DNA from: Tianweitania sediminis
GTDB taxonomy: Bacteria > Pseudomonadota > Alphaproteobacteria > Rhizobiales > Rhizobiaceae
DNA: 64,000 nucleotides
Assembly (NCBI RefSeq): GCF_017813335.1
Contig: NZ_JAGIYY010000010.1
Coordinates: 113,872-177,871 of the forward strand
Direction: 5' to 3'
Shown here: positions 45,941 through 55,326 of the stretch, in pieces
Layout: each line of letters begins with the position of its first letter
Position numbering within the stretch: position 1 is the stretch's first letter
Notes under the pieces: model-generated
What the model was told of the DNA's origin: nothing
What the model saw: only the letters and a program-made list of their open reading frames with translations
Databases searched by the model: none
Made by a program: the position numbers and the translations under genes

Positions 45941-46945
45941 ATGAAGGCACTGCTGAGCCACAGCGTCGGTGGCCCCGACACGCTGCAGATCGGAGAAGCC
46001 GCTTCGCCAGAACCGGCACAGGGGGAGGTTCGGATCCGCGTGGCTTCAGCGGGAGTCAATTTTCCGGATCTCCTGATCATCGAGGACCGCTACCAGTTCA
46101 AGCCGCAGCGGCCGTTTTCGCCCGGCGCGGAAGTCGCAGGAACGATCGACGCCATCGGCAGCGGCGTCGAAGGGTTTCAGGTCGGTGACCGGGTGCTTGC
46201 AATGCTCGGATGGGGCGGCATGGCCGAACAGGTCGTTGCGAAAGCACCGCGAGTCTTCGTGATCCCCGACGCGATGCCGTTTGAAGAGGCTTCCGCCTTT
46301 CTGATGACCTACGGCACCTCCTACCACGCTCTTGGCGAGCGCGGCGGTCTGAAGCCCGGCGAAACGCTTCTCGTACTAGGAGCTGCAGGTGGCGTCGGGC
46401 TGGCAGCAGTGGAACTCGGCAAGGCAATGGGTGCGCGGGTCATTGCCGCCGTGTCTTCGCAGGAAAAGCTGGAGATCGCGAAGGCCGCCGGCGCGGATGA
46501 CGGTCTCGTTTACCCGCAGGGTGCACTCGACTCCGCTGCGCAAAAGGCGCTCGCCACCGAGTTCAAGGCCATCTGCGGTTCGGAAGGACCGAATGTCATC
46601 TACGACCCGGTGGGCGGTGACTATTCCGAGCCGGCGCTTCGCTCTATCGCCTGGAAGGGGCGGTACCTGGTTGTGGGCTTCCCAGCCGGCATCGCGAAGC
46701 TCCCGCTCAACCTTCCCTTGTTGAAGGGATGTGATGTTAAAGGCATCTTCTGGGGCGCGGCCATTGACCGGGAGCCAGCAGCTCATCGTAATGCGACAGC
46801 CGAACTGCTCGAGCTTTACACCAGCGGCAAGATCAAGCCGCACATCCATGCACGCTATCCTCTGGCACAGGCAGCCGAGGCCCTGAAGATGCTCGCCTCG
46901 CGGCAAACGGCCGGTAAGGTCGTGATCGACGTAGCAGCTTCCTGA
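45941..46945 (+). CDS. NADPH:quinone oxidoreductase family protein (zinc-independent MDR)
   Basis: A 334-residue medium-chain dehydrogenase/reductase. The Rossmann GAAGGVGLAA motif is in the middle, and the N-terminal GroES-like domain lacks the catalytic zinc cysteines, as in quinone oxidoreductases. Alternative substrates such as enoyl-CoA are possible given the adjacent acyl-CoA synthetase. A strong AAAAGGAAG RBS precedes ATG 45941. Confidence 0.92.
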   Translation: MKALLSHSVGGPDTLQIGEAASPEPAQGEVRIRVASAGVNFPDLLIIEDRYQFKPQRPFSPGAEVAGTIDAIGSGVEGFQVGDRVLAMLGWGGMAEQVVAKAPRVFVIPDAMPFEEASAFLMTYGTSYHALGERGGLKPGETLLVLGAAGGVGLAAVELGKAMGARVIAAVSSQEKLEIAKAAGADDGLVYPQGALDSAAQKALATEFKAICGSEGPNVIYDPVGGDYSEPALRSIAWKGRYLVVGFPAGIAKLPLNLPLLKGCDVKGIFWGAAIDREPAAHRNATAELLELYTSGKIKPHIHARYPLAQAAEALKMLASRQTAGKVVIDVAAS

Positions 46946-46990
46946 GGCGCGAAAAGACCCCTCAACAGCTTCGCGAGTTCACTTGCACTC

Positions 46991-47009
46991 CGTACAGCCC
47001 GACTGTACG
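46991..47009. promoter_or_regulatory. Candidate operator upstream of XRE-cupin regulator
   Basis: CGTACAG-CCCGA-CTGTACG is a perfect 7-bp inverted repeat with a 5-bp spacer, centred about 45 bp before the regulator start. XRE-cupin regulators commonly autoregulate through such sites. Assignment is inference from position and symmetry. Confidence 0.5.
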
Positions 47010-47046
47010 CTTTGTTCAGTGACGCTCGTTTGCTGTTGGGGAACGC

Positions 47047-47694
47047 TTGAAGTCGTCGATGCAAGTCATGGAATGGAAGGTGTCGGCGCCTGAGCCAACT
47101 GAGCTTGGACAGCGCGTTCGAGACTTGCGGCTTCGGCGTCGGCTGACTTTGCGCCAGCTCGCTCAAATGACGGATGCAAGCGCCAGCTTCATCAGCCAGC
47201 TCGAACGAGGGTTGACAGGCGCGAGCACGGCATCGCTCAACCAGATCGCGTCAGCGCTGGGCGTCAGCGTTGCGCTTCTCTTCGAGGGGCCTGTGGCACC
47301 TTCCAGTGCAGGCGTCCTGCCGCGCAGCCGCCGCCCGAGCCTGCCAGCCAGCCATGGCTGCCGCAAGACGCTGCTTTCCCGTCCGCCAATCCGAGACATG
47401 GAAGTTTACGGCGGGGAATTCGAGATCGGCGGATCGACCGGTCCCAACTTGTACACTCATGGCGACGCTCACGAGATTCTTGTTGTTTTGCGGGGCGTGG
47501 TGGAAGTCAGCCTGGGCGAGAGCCGGCATGTGCTCGAAGAAGGGGACAGCATTGAATATGCGACATCAACACCGCATCGAACGGAAAACATCGGCAACAG
47601 CCGAGCGGAAGTGATGTGGATCATCGCCCCGCCGACATCGCGCGGGGAAGAACTTGACGAATACGTCGCCTGGACACCGCTCGCGGCCCGATGA
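47047..47694 (+). CDS. XRE family regulator with C-terminal cupin domain
   Basis: A 215-residue protein. HTH_3 domain about residues 20-75 (LRQLAQMTDASASFISQLERG, split over helices); a cupin_2 sensor domain in the C-terminal half (HGDAHEILVVLRGVVEVSLGE and EEGDSIEY). This architecture (PuuR/SutR type) usually senses a small metabolite and controls transport or catabolism of amines or amino acids. TTG 47047 is listed, but ATG 47059 is also possible. It directly precedes the polyamine-type ABC operon. Confidence 0.9.
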   Translation: MKSSMQVMEWKVSAPEPTELGQRVRDLRLRRRLTLRQLAQMTDASASFISQLERGLTGASTASLNQIASALGVSVALLFEGPVAPSSAGVLPRSRRPSLPASHGCRKTLLSRPPIRDMEVYGGEFEIGGSTGPNLYTHGDAHEILVVLRGVVEVSLGESRHVLEEGDSIEYATSTPHRTENIGNSRAEVMWIIAPPTSRGEELDEYVAWTPLAAR

Positions 47695-47728
47695 CGACGA
47701 TTTCATGCGAGCCAATGGGAGAATGAGA

Positions 47729-48814
47729 ATGAATCAGCGTCTGCGTTCAATGATCACTACAACCGCAGCGGTCGCGCTGCTTGGGCTGGGGGCTGCAACA
47801 GCTGTTGCGCAGGACGCGCCGGTCGCGGGCGAGGTCGCGGAAGGGTCACTCAAGGGGAAGACACTCACCTTTGCGTCCTTCGGCGGTATTTTCCAGGACG
47901 GTCAGCTGGCGGCGCTCCAGGACTTCGTCCAAAAGTCCGGCGTAACGCTCTTGAGCGACGGACCTACCGAGATCGCGAAGGTGCAGGCGCAGGTGGAATC
48001 CGGCAATGTGACCTGGGATGTCGTCGATACCGCCGATTTCCCTCCCTATGTCCATTGCGGCACGCTGTTCCAGAAGCTCGACTTCAGCAAGATCGACACC
48101 TCCAAGATCCCGGAAGGACAGACCAGCGAGTGTTCCGTTCCCGCGATGAACTATGGTGTCGTGCTGATGTACAACACCGAGAAGTACAAGGATAATCCGC
48201 CACAGACCTGGCTCGACTTTTTCGACACGGAGAAGTTCCCGGGTGTTCGCGGTATCGACGGCTCCGGCGACTTCACGGGCGGACTGCTCGAGCAGGCCTT
48301 CCGCGCCACGGGCGGCGATCCGAAGGCCATGACCGCCGACGACATCGACACGGCCATCGATAAGGTGCGCCAGCTTGGTCCGGACACCATCTTCTGGAAA
48401 ACGGGCGCGGAATCACAGCAGCTGATCGAATCCGGCGAAGCCGACATGGCGATGATGTGGACGGGTCGCGCGATGACGGCGGTGAAGAACGGCGCGCAGT
48501 ATACGCCGGCGTGGCAGGACTGGCTGGTGGTGATGGACCAGTTGACGATCCCGGTTGGCGTCAAGGATCCCGATGCCTCGCATGCGCTCATCAACGCCTA
48601 TCTCGGCAAGGAAGCGCAGGAGATCCTCACCGAAAAGACCTCCTACACGCCGATCAACACCGAGGCGAAGCCTGAGGTGGAGCCGGCCGTTGCTGCCTTC
48701 CTTACCAACACCCCGGAGCGGCAAGCGCAGGGCTATCAGCAGAACATCAAGTTCTGGGTGGACAACTTCGACACCACGCAGGAAAAATGGAGTGCAATGA
48801 TGGCCGGCGGCTGA
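47729..48814 (+). CDS. ABC transporter substrate-binding protein, polyamine type (PotD/PotF-like)
   Basis: A 361-residue periplasmic binding protein with a signal peptide of about 27 residues ending ATAVAQ. The SBP_bac family core is clear: LTFASFGGIFQDGQ, WDVVDTADF, AMNYGVVLMYNTEKY. ATG 47729 is chosen because GGGAGA lies 6 bp upstream. Ligand is probably a polyamine or related cationic amine, judged by the attached permeases and the DAO oxidase. Confidence 0.92.
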   Translation: MNQRLRSMITTTAAVALLGLGAATAVAQDAPVAGEVAEGSLKGKTLTFASFGGIFQDGQLAALQDFVQKSGVTLLSDGPTEIAKVQAQVESGNVTWDVVDTADFPPYVHCGTLFQKLDFSKIDTSKIPEGQTSECSVPAMNYGVVLMYNTEKYKDNPPQTWLDFFDTEKFPGVRGIDGSGDFTGGLLEQAFRATGGDPKAMTADDIDTAIDKVRQLGPDTIFWKTGAESQQLIESGEADMAMMWTGRAMTAVKNGAQYTPAWQDWLVVMDQLTIPVGVKDPDASHALINAYLGKEAQEILTEKTSYTPINTEAKPEVEPAVAAFLTNTPERQAQGYQQNIKFWVDNFDTTQEKWSAMMAGG

Positions 48815-48818
48815 CGCC

Positions 48819-49688
48819 ATGAGCGCGGGTGCTGCACGAGCGGAAGAAGACACAGGAAGCGCCTCCCGGCGCTCCCTACGTCCGCTTGCTCTTGCCTTGC
48901 CGGCACTCGTGCTTCTTGTTGCTGTTATCGGGATCCCGCTGGCAACCATTGTTCTGCGAAGCTTCAACGATCCCGAATGGGGCTTCCAGAACTACGTCTG
49001 GTTTTTCGGCACGCCGGTCAATCTGGTGGTGCTGCAACGGACCTTCACCATGGCGGCCTGGGTCACGGTGGTTTGCGTCATCTGCGCCTATCCCTATGCA
49101 TACGCCATGTCAGTGGCAGGGCCAAAGATCCGACTGTTGCTGACGCTTTGCGTGCTCATCCCGTTCTGGGTCAGCGGCGTGGTGCGCACCTTGGCGTGGA
49201 TGATCCTTTTGCAAGATTCGGGCATCATCAACATGGTTTTGCGGGCAGGCGGGTTCGAAGGTATCCGCCTGATCCGAACGCAAACCGGAGTGATCATCGG
49301 CATGGCGCAGATCCTGCTGCCGTTCATGATCCTGCCGCTTTATTCCGTGATGAAGGGCATCGATCTGAGGCTGGTGCAGGCGGCTCGAAGCCTCGGCGCT
49401 GCACCGCCTCGGGCTTTCTTCAGCGTTTACCTGCCGCTTTCCTTGCCCGGCGTTTACGCCGGCGCGATCATCGTCTTCATCCTTGCTCTGGGCTTCTATA
49501 TCACGCCTGCACTGCTTGGCGGACCGCGCTCCACCATGCTGTCGACCCTGGTCCAAAATCAGGTTCTCAGTCTCCTGCAATGGGGCAGGGGTGGCGCCAT
49601 GGGTGTGGTGCTCCTCGTGGCGACTTTCCTTCTTCTGGCCCTTGCCGGACCTCTCATGCGGCAGCGCTACAAGCTGGCGGCACGGTGA
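48819..49688 (+). CDS. ABC transporter permease (PotB/PotH-like)
   Basis: A 289-residue inner-membrane permease with six hydrophobic helices. The EAA-type cytoplasmic loop is AARSLGAAPPRAFFSVYLPLSLPG, spread over about 24 residues. It starts 4 bp after the binding-protein stop and its stop shares a base with the next permease start. Confidence 0.93.
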   Translation: MSAGAARAEEDTGSASRRSLRPLALALPALVLLVAVIGIPLATIVLRSFNDPEWGFQNYVWFFGTPVNLVVLQRTFTMAAWVTVVCVICAYPYAYAMSVAGPKIRLLLTLCVLIPFWVSGVVRTLAWMILLQDSGIINMVLRAGGFEGIRLIRTQTGVIIGMAQILLPFMILPLYSVMKGIDLRLVQAARSLGAAPPRAFFSVYLPLSLPGVYAGAIIVFILALGFYITPALLGGPRSTMLSTLVQNQVLSLLQWGRGGAMGVVLLVATFLLLALAGPLMRQRYKLAAR

Positions 49689-50485
49689 TGGCCATGCATC
49701 CGTTCACGCGCGTGCTGCTCGGCCTTTCCTGCCTGCTTGTTGCCGTTTGGCTGATTGCGCCGACGCTGGTGGTCGTCCCGATGTCGTTCAATCAGAACAA
49801 GTCGCTGGCCTTTCCGCCGCAAGGCTTTTCCTGGCAGTGGTATTCGAACTTCACGACCAACCCGGAGTGGTCCACCAGTTTCCTGAACTCGCTCAAGGTT
49901 GCGACGATTGTTGCGATCCTTGCCACGGTGCTGGGAACATTGGCCGCTTTCGGTCTTGATCGGATGCGTGCCCGCACTGCAGGCCTCTTGCGCATGCTTC
50001 TGCTGACCCCGATGGTGGTACCCGGCGTCGTGCTGGCGATCGGCATCTACGCAGTTTATCTGGACGCACAACTGGTGGGCACGATGACAGGATTTGTGTT
50101 GGCGCACACGATCCTTGCTCTTCCCTTTGTTCTGATTGCCGTTCAGGCCAGCCTTGAAGTCTTCGACAAGCGATTGGAAACGGCAGCGGCGAGCCTCGGC
50201 GCGGGTCGTCTGGCGACCTTCCGAACCGTGACCCTGCCACTGATTGCGCCAGGCATCCTTTCAGGCCTCCTGTTTGCGTTCGTAACCTCTTTTGACGAAA
50301 TCATCGTGTCGCTGTTCATCACCAGCCCCTACCTCAAGACGCTACCGGTTCAGATCTTCACGTCCATCACCCGGGATGCGGATCCCACGGTGGCTGCCGT
50401 GGGGACCATCCTGCTGTGTGTCACCACAATCCTGATCGGCGGCGGTCTGCTCTTGCTGGGGCGCGAAAGAAGGAGCGGCGTTTGA
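49688..50485 (+). CDS. ABC transporter permease (PotC/PotI-like)
   Basis: A 265-residue second permease with the EAA loop AAASLGAGRLATFRTVTLPL. The ATG at 49688 overlaps the last base of the upstream stop; the frame is open further upstream only because it shadows the first permease. It heterodimerises with the PotB-like subunit. Confidence 0.93.
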   Translation: MAMHPFTRVLLGLSCLLVAVWLIAPTLVVVPMSFNQNKSLAFPPQGFSWQWYSNFTTNPEWSTSFLNSLKVATIVAILATVLGTLAAFGLDRMRARTAGLLRMLLLTPMVVPGVVLAIGIYAVYLDAQLVGTMTGFVLAHTILALPFVLIAVQASLEVFDKRLETAAASLGAGRLATFRTVTLPLIAPGILSGLLFAFVTSFDEIIVSLFITSPYLKTLPVQIFTSITRDADPTVAAVGTILLCVTTILIGGGLLLLGRERRSGV

Positions 50486-51597
50486 ACGGGTTACGGGAAC
50501 AGCGCGGAGCGGCGATCGAACTGTCGCGCGTCAGTAAGGCCTACGGCAGCTTCAAAGCGCTGGATGACATTTCGCTGCAGATTCAGCCGGGCGAGTTCAT
50601 GACCCTGCTGGGGCCAAGCGGTTCAGGCAAGACCACGACACTCAATGTCGTGGCGGGTTTCACGGAAGTTTCGTCCGGAACCTTGCAGATCGGCGGGAGC
50701 AACGTCGTCGGCGTCCCGGCTCACAAGCGCAACATCGGTGTGGTGTTCCAGCACTACGCCTTGTTTCCGCACATGACCGTCGGGCGCAATGTCGCCTATC
50801 CCCTGCGGCTGCGCGGCGTGGGTAAGGCGGAACTGGAAACGCGCGTTCGCCGCGCCTTGGACATGGTGAAGATGGCGGACTTCGCGTATCGCTATCCAAG
50901 CGAACTTTCCGGTGGGCAGCAACAACGCGTCGCGCTCGCGCGCTCAATCGTTTTTGATCCACCGCTGCTCCTCATGGACGAGCCGCTCGGTGCGTTGGAC
51001 AAGAAGCTGCGCGAATGGCTGCAGCTGGAAATCAAGCGCATCCACCGCGAGCTCGGAACGACATTCGTTTACGTCACGCACGACCAGGAAGAAGCGCTTG
51101 TGCTTTCCGACCGGATCGCTGTGTTCAACCGCGGCAGGATCGAGCAGATCGGGACCGGGCACGACCTTTATGACGCGCCCGAAACGCTGTTCGTCGGGCG
51201 CTTTATCGGAGACTCCACGGTGCTGCGGGGGGCCGCGCGTTCCGATGGGTCAAGCACTGCGCTGGATGTCGCGGGAGAGACGGTGACGGTTCCGCGCAGA
51301 CACCGCGACACGGACCGGCCGGTGATGCTGCTCAGGCCGGAAAAGCTGGTGATGCGCAAACCGGGTGTGGATCGCAGCGACAATGAAAACCGCCTTTCTG
51401 GAACCGTGTCCGAAGCGATCTATCTCGGCTCCGGTTCCAAATACGAGGTGTTGCTGCGCGATGGCTCAACGGGGATCGTCCGCTCTTCCCTGACAGACCA
51501 AAGCTTTGCGATCGGCGATGCGGTCGAGCTTTGTTTCCGGGGCGCCGACGCCAAACTGCTCGCTGACGACAGCACCGCCGACACCACACTGACCTGA
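50482..51597 (+). CDS. ABC transporter ATP-binding protein (PotA-like)
   Basis: A 371-residue ATPase. Walker A GPSGSGKTT (residues 44-52), Q-loop VFQHYALFPHM, signature LSGGQQQRVALARS, Walker B LLLMDEPLGALD. A TOBE-type domain occupies the last ~100 residues, as in PotA. TTG 50482 lies in a TTGA overlap with the permease stop. Confidence 0.94.
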   Translation: MNGLREQRGAAIELSRVSKAYGSFKALDDISLQIQPGEFMTLLGPSGSGKTTTLNVVAGFTEVSSGTLQIGGSNVVGVPAHKRNIGVVFQHYALFPHMTVGRNVAYPLRLRGVGKAELETRVRRALDMVKMADFAYRYPSELSGGQQQRVALARSIVFDPPLLLMDEPLGALDKKLREWLQLEIKRIHRELGTTFVYVTHDQEEALVLSDRIAVFNRGRIEQIGTGHDLYDAPETLFVGRFIGDSTVLRGAARSDGSSTALDVAGETVTVPRRHRDTDRPVMLLRPEKLVMRKPGVDRSDNENRLSGTVSEAIYLGSGSKYEVLLRDGSTGIVRSSLTDQSFAIGDAVELCFRGADAKLLADDSTADTTLT

Positions 51598-51621
51598 TTT
51601 TCCTCGCGAAAGAGCAGACCC

Positions 51622-53007
51622 ATGCATGCGAAGCGCAATGGTGACATCTCCTTCTGGTATGCCGATATCGGGGGGCTGCCTGCCCCACGTCCTCCTTTGC
51701 CGGGTGACCGGAAAGTGGATGTTGCGATCGTCGGCGCCGGTTACACCGGGCTTTGGACGGCCTACTACCTGAAGCGGGCGCAGCCCGACCTGCGGATCGC
51801 AATCCTGGAGCGGGAGTTTGCTGGGTTCGGCGCATCGGGGCGCAATGGCGGCTGGCTTTCCGGCGGCTTTGGCTGGTCGCGTGAAAAGTACCTCAAGACG
51901 TCGTCACGCGAGGGTGTCATGGCCATGCAAAAGGCAATGGCAGGCACCGTGGACGAAGTGATCCGCGTGGCCGAAGCGGAAGGCATTGACGCTGATATCC
52001 GACGCACCGCCAATCTGACCGTCGCCACGAACGAGCCGCAGCTCGAGCGCGCCAAGGCCGAATTCGCCGACACGCGCGCTTGGGACTTCGACCCCTCGCG
52101 CATGCAATGGCTCGACGCCAGCGAGGCGAAGGCCCGCATCAACGTGCACAACGTGCTGGGCGGCTATGTGATCAACGGACAGGCGAGGGTGCAGCCCGTT
52201 AAGCTTGTGCAGGGACTGGCTGCAGCTGTTGAGCGGCTCGGCGTCGAAATCTTCGAGCAGACCACGGTGACGAAGATCGCGCCGGGGGAGGTTTTCACGA
52301 ACCGCGGCACGGTACGGGCAGAAACCATCATCCGGGCCACAGAAGGTTTTACGGCACAGCTTCCTGGGGAGGAACGGACGTGGCTTGCTCTCAACAGCGC
52401 GCAGATCGTGACCGAACCGGTCCCCGACGCGCTGTGGGCCGAGATCGGCTGGCAAGGCCATGAACTGCTTGGCGACACCGCTCATGCCTACTGTTATGCC
52501 CAGCGCACACGCGAAGGCCGCATAACCATGGGCGGACGCGGCGTGCCCTACCGATTCAACTCGGCAACCGACGTGAACGGCCAGACACAGCAGGCGACGA
52601 TCGACAAGTTGCATGCGATCTTGAAGCGGCTCCTTCCGCAAGCCGCGCATTTGCGCATCGATCATGCCTGGTGCGGCGTGCTTGGCGTGCCGCGCGACTG
52701 GTGCACAACGGTTGGACTTGATCCGAAAACCAGAATCGGCTGGGCAGGGGGGTACGTCGGCCTCGGCGTTTCCAGCTCGAACCTATCGGGCCGCACCCTC
52801 ACGGACCTTGTGCTTGGACGACAGACAGACCTGGTTCGGCTGCCATGGGTCAACCGGTCCGTGCGCAAATGGGAGCCCGAGCCGCTGCGCTGGCTTGGCG
52901 TCCATTCCATGTACCAGCTTTACCGCATGGCGGACGAGCGGGAAGAGCGAGGCATGACGCGCTCGTCGCGGTTGGCCGCCTTGGCCGATAGGATTACCGG
53001 ACATTGA
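51622..53007 (+). CDS. DAO-family FAD-dependent amine oxidase (PuuB-like)
   Basis: A 461-residue flavoprotein. The N-terminal FAD motif is VAIVGAGYTGLWTAYYL; the covalent or tight-binding segment is FGASGRNGGWLSGG; the C-terminal part has WAGGYVGLGVSSSNLSGRTL. This layout matches gamma-glutamylputrescine oxidase and related amine oxidases that release H2O2 and an aldehyde. Its position after the ABC genes suggests it oxidises the imported amine. Confidence 0.9.
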   Translation: MHAKRNGDISFWYADIGGLPAPRPPLPGDRKVDVAIVGAGYTGLWTAYYLKRAQPDLRIAILEREFAGFGASGRNGGWLSGGFGWSREKYLKTSSREGVMAMQKAMAGTVDEVIRVAEAEGIDADIRRTANLTVATNEPQLERAKAEFADTRAWDFDPSRMQWLDASEAKARINVHNVLGGYVINGQARVQPVKLVQGLAAAVERLGVEIFEQTTVTKIAPGEVFTNRGTVRAETIIRATEGFTAQLPGEERTWLALNSAQIVTEPVPDALWAEIGWQGHELLGDTAHAYCYAQRTREGRITMGGRGVPYRFNSATDVNGQTQQATIDKLHAILKRLLPQAAHLRIDHAWCGVLGVPRDWCTTVGLDPKTRIGWAGGYVGLGVSSSNLSGRTLTDLVLGRQTDLVRLPWVNRSVRKWEPEPLRWLGVHSMYQLYRMADEREERGMTRSSRLAALADRITGH

Positions 53008-53034
53008 AAACCGAAAAGCTGGCGAGAACCTCCC

Positions 53035-53388
53035 ATGATTGATCTCGAAACCTTCAAGAGCCTCGCCGCGGTCGAGCTCGAGAACTTCAAGCCAAAGCCG
53101 ACATCGTTGGAAGGCGACCAGCAGGAAGCTGCCACCACCCTTTGGCAGTCTCCCGATGGACGTCTCGAGGTCGGGGTTTGGGAATGCACGCCGGGGCGCT
53201 TCACAGCGGACCGCTCAACCTCAACCGAGATTTGTCACTTCATTTCAGGTGTGGTCGAGATGACTGATGCTGAAGGTCAAAAGCGAAAGCTTGGCGCAGG
53301 TGATCTTCTTGTGCTCCCGCGCGGGTGGAAGGGTGAATGGTGCATCATCGAGAGAACGCGCAAGTTGTACCTGATCCAGAGCGACTGA
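53035..53388 (+). CDS. Cupin domain protein (DUF861/cupin_3 type)
   Basis: A 117-residue single-domain cupin with EVGVWECTPGRF, TEICHFISGVVEMTD and GDLLVLPRGWKGEW. These small cupins (EutQ/ureidoglycine-aminohydrolase-like) often follow PuuB-like oxidases; they may protect or process reactive intermediates. 27 bp after the oxidase gene. Confidence 0.86.
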   Translation: MIDLETFKSLAAVELENFKPKPTSLEGDQQEAATTLWQSPDGRLEVGVWECTPGRFTADRSTSTEICHFISGVVEMTDAEGQKRKLGAGDLLVLPRGWKGEWCIIERTRKLYLIQSD

Positions 53389-53533
53389 CACGTCGCTCCG
53401 CCAGGCACTTCGGCGGCTTTCCTGCACTCGGCGCCGGCTCGCAATGACAATGGAGTGATAGCTTCGGAGCAACGGGAACCGACCCGATGCGCCGGGATTG
53501 GGCCGGCATATCTCTTCTTTGCATCGAGGTTGC

Positions 53534-54604
53534 ATGACGGGCGCCTACATCAATCGCATCAGCACCGCCGTGCCTCCCAACGAAGTGCATGGCTACTTCC
53601 TTCAGTTCGCAGCGTCGCAATTGAGTGAAACGCCCAGGCATCAGGCCCTGTTCAACCGAATGGCCGAGCGCGGCGGGATTGATCACCGCTATTCCTGCAT
53701 CAAGCCGGCCGATGACCCGGACGGCCCGGCTGTGGATCAGGCCGGCTTGTTTGCGCGCGGAGCGTTCCCAGGCACTGCCGAGCGCATGTCCCTTTTTGCC
53801 GCCAACGCCCATGGCCTGGCCATCCGCGCGGTGGAGCAACTCGAACTTGGCGAAGACAAGAGCAAGATCACGCATCTGATCGTGACGACCTGCACGGGTT
53901 TTTCGGCACCGGGCATCGACCTGGAAATCATCGCTGGGTGCGGCCTTTCCCCTTCCGTGGAACGCACGATCATTGGCTTCATGGGGTGCTACGCAGCGAT
54001 CAACGGTTTGAAGCTCGCCCGCCACATCGTGCGGTCCGAGCCGAGTGCCAGAGTGCTCGTGGTGAACATCGAGCTTTGTACGCTTCACCTGCGGGAAACA
54101 CGCGACATGGAAAAGCTTTTGTCGTTCTGCCTATGGGGGGATGGATGTGCCGCGGCGCTGGTGACATCCGACCCCCATGGCATACAGCTCAACAGTTTCA
54201 CGTCGCTTCTTGCCGCGGACACCAAGGACCTCATGAGCTGGAGCGTGCGCGACGACGGCTTCGACATGGTGTTGTCGGGGCAGGTGCCGCTTGCGATCGA
54301 AGAGACGCTGCGCCACAAGGCGCATGTCGTGTTGAAAGATCGGGCCGTGGACGACGTGGACCTCTGGGCCGTTCATCCCGGCGGTCGTTCCGTTCTTGAC
54401 GCGGTTGAACGGGCTTTGGAACTGCCAAGCGATGCGCTGGCAACCTCGCGCGAGGTTTTGCGCGATACCGGAAACATGTCGTCGGCAACCGTGATGTTCG
54501 TGCTCGGCAAGATGCTTGCGGCGCAGTCAAGCGGCTTGAACGGTTGTGCCATGGCTTTCGGCCCGGGGCTCACGGCGGAAACGGCTTTGTTCGAGACAGT
54601 CTGA
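53534..54604 (+). CDS. Type III polyketide synthase (chalcone/stilbene synthase-like)
   Basis: A 356-residue ketosynthase with the complete type III PKS triad: Cys120 in TTCTGFSAPG, His281 in AVHPGGRSV, Asn314 in DTGNMSSAT. It extends an acyl-CoA starter with malonyl-CoA to give, in characterised bacterial relatives, alkylresorcinols or alkylpyrones. ATG 53534 is the start; its stop overlaps the methyltransferase start (TGATG), showing co-translation of the cassette. Confidence 0.94.
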   Translation: MTGAYINRISTAVPPNEVHGYFLQFAASQLSETPRHQALFNRMAERGGIDHRYSCIKPADDPDGPAVDQAGLFARGAFPGTAERMSLFAANAHGLAIRAVEQLELGEDKSKITHLIVTTCTGFSAPGIDLEIIAGCGLSPSVERTIIGFMGCYAAINGLKLARHIVRSEPSARVLVVNIELCTLHLRETRDMEKLLSFCLWGDGCAAALVTSDPHGIQLNSFTSLLAADTKDLMSWSVRDDGFDMVLSGQVPLAIEETLRHKAHVVLKDRAVDDVDLWAVHPGGRSVLDAVERALELPSDALATSREVLRDTGNMSSATVMFVLGKMLAAQSSGLNGCAMAFGPGLTAETALFETV

Positions 54605-55326
54605 TGAAGACCGGATCGTCAAGCCTTGCGTCGCGGCTCGTTCTGCCGGAGATCCTAGATGACCTGCCTGAGGACGATCCTCGTGCCGTACAGTCGCGGA
54701 AGGATCTACGGCGGCTGAACCGTCTGATGCTGCAGGACCGCCTTATGGCCGAGCTGCTGCTCGCCCACGTTCCCCAACCCAAGCGCGTTCTCGAAATCGG
54801 GTCGGGTGATGGCCGCTTCATGGTGGCCGTGGCGCGGCGGCTGAAGCGCCACTGGCCGAATGTGGAGCTTGTTCTGCTTGATCGCCAGTCGCTTGTTTCA
54901 GCATCCTGTCTAAGCGATTTCGCGGCGCTCGGCTGGCAGGCGAAAGTGGTGCAGAGCGACATCTTCGAGTGGGTGTCATCGGCGGCGGACGAGCGATTCG
55001 ATGTGATCACGGCCAATCTTTTTCTGCATCATTTCGGGGACCAAGACCTTTCCCACCTCTTCGAAAGGTTCGCTGAGATGGCTCCTGTTTTTCTTGCGAC
55101 GGAACCGCTACGCACGCCGTTCCCGCTTCTGGCGTCCCGAATGCTGCGCGTGATCGGTGCAAACGATGTGACCCGCCACGATGCGCCAGCAAGTGTGCGC
55201 GCCGGCTTCGCGGGGCGCGAACTCAGCGCCTTGTGGCCGCTCAATGAGCACACAACTACAATCGAGAAGCGCCGCGGCCTGTTCACCCATGCTTTTGCTG
55301 CTATCCGGCAAGGCGGCCACTCATGA
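54604..55326 (+). CDS. Class I SAM-dependent methyltransferase (PKS-linked)
   Basis: A 240-residue Rossmann methyltransferase; SAM motif VLEIGSGDGRF at about 62-72, acidic turn LVLLDRQ, and NLFLHHFGDQDL as the post-II motif. It presumably methylates the PKS product at O or C. Overlaps the PKS stop by one base and the flavoprotein start by four. Confidence 0.9.
   Translation: MKTGSSSLASRLVLPEILDDLPEDDPRAVQSRKDLRRLNRLMLQDRLMAELLLAHVPQPKRVLEIGSGDGRFMVAVARRLKRHWPNVELVLLDRQSLVSASCLSDFAALGWQAKVVQSDIFEWVSSAADERFDVITANLFLHHFGDQDLSHLFERFAEMAPVFLATEPLRTPFPLLASRMLRVIGANDVTRHDAPASVRAGFAGRELSALWPLNEHTTTIEKRRGLFTHAFAAIRQGGHS

Noticed and set aside
48977..49687. Long open frame upstream of the second ABC permease on the same strand
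   Set aside because: It shadows the first permease in another frame. The real start is ATG 49688, which overlaps the upstream stop and begins a proper membrane signal-anchor.
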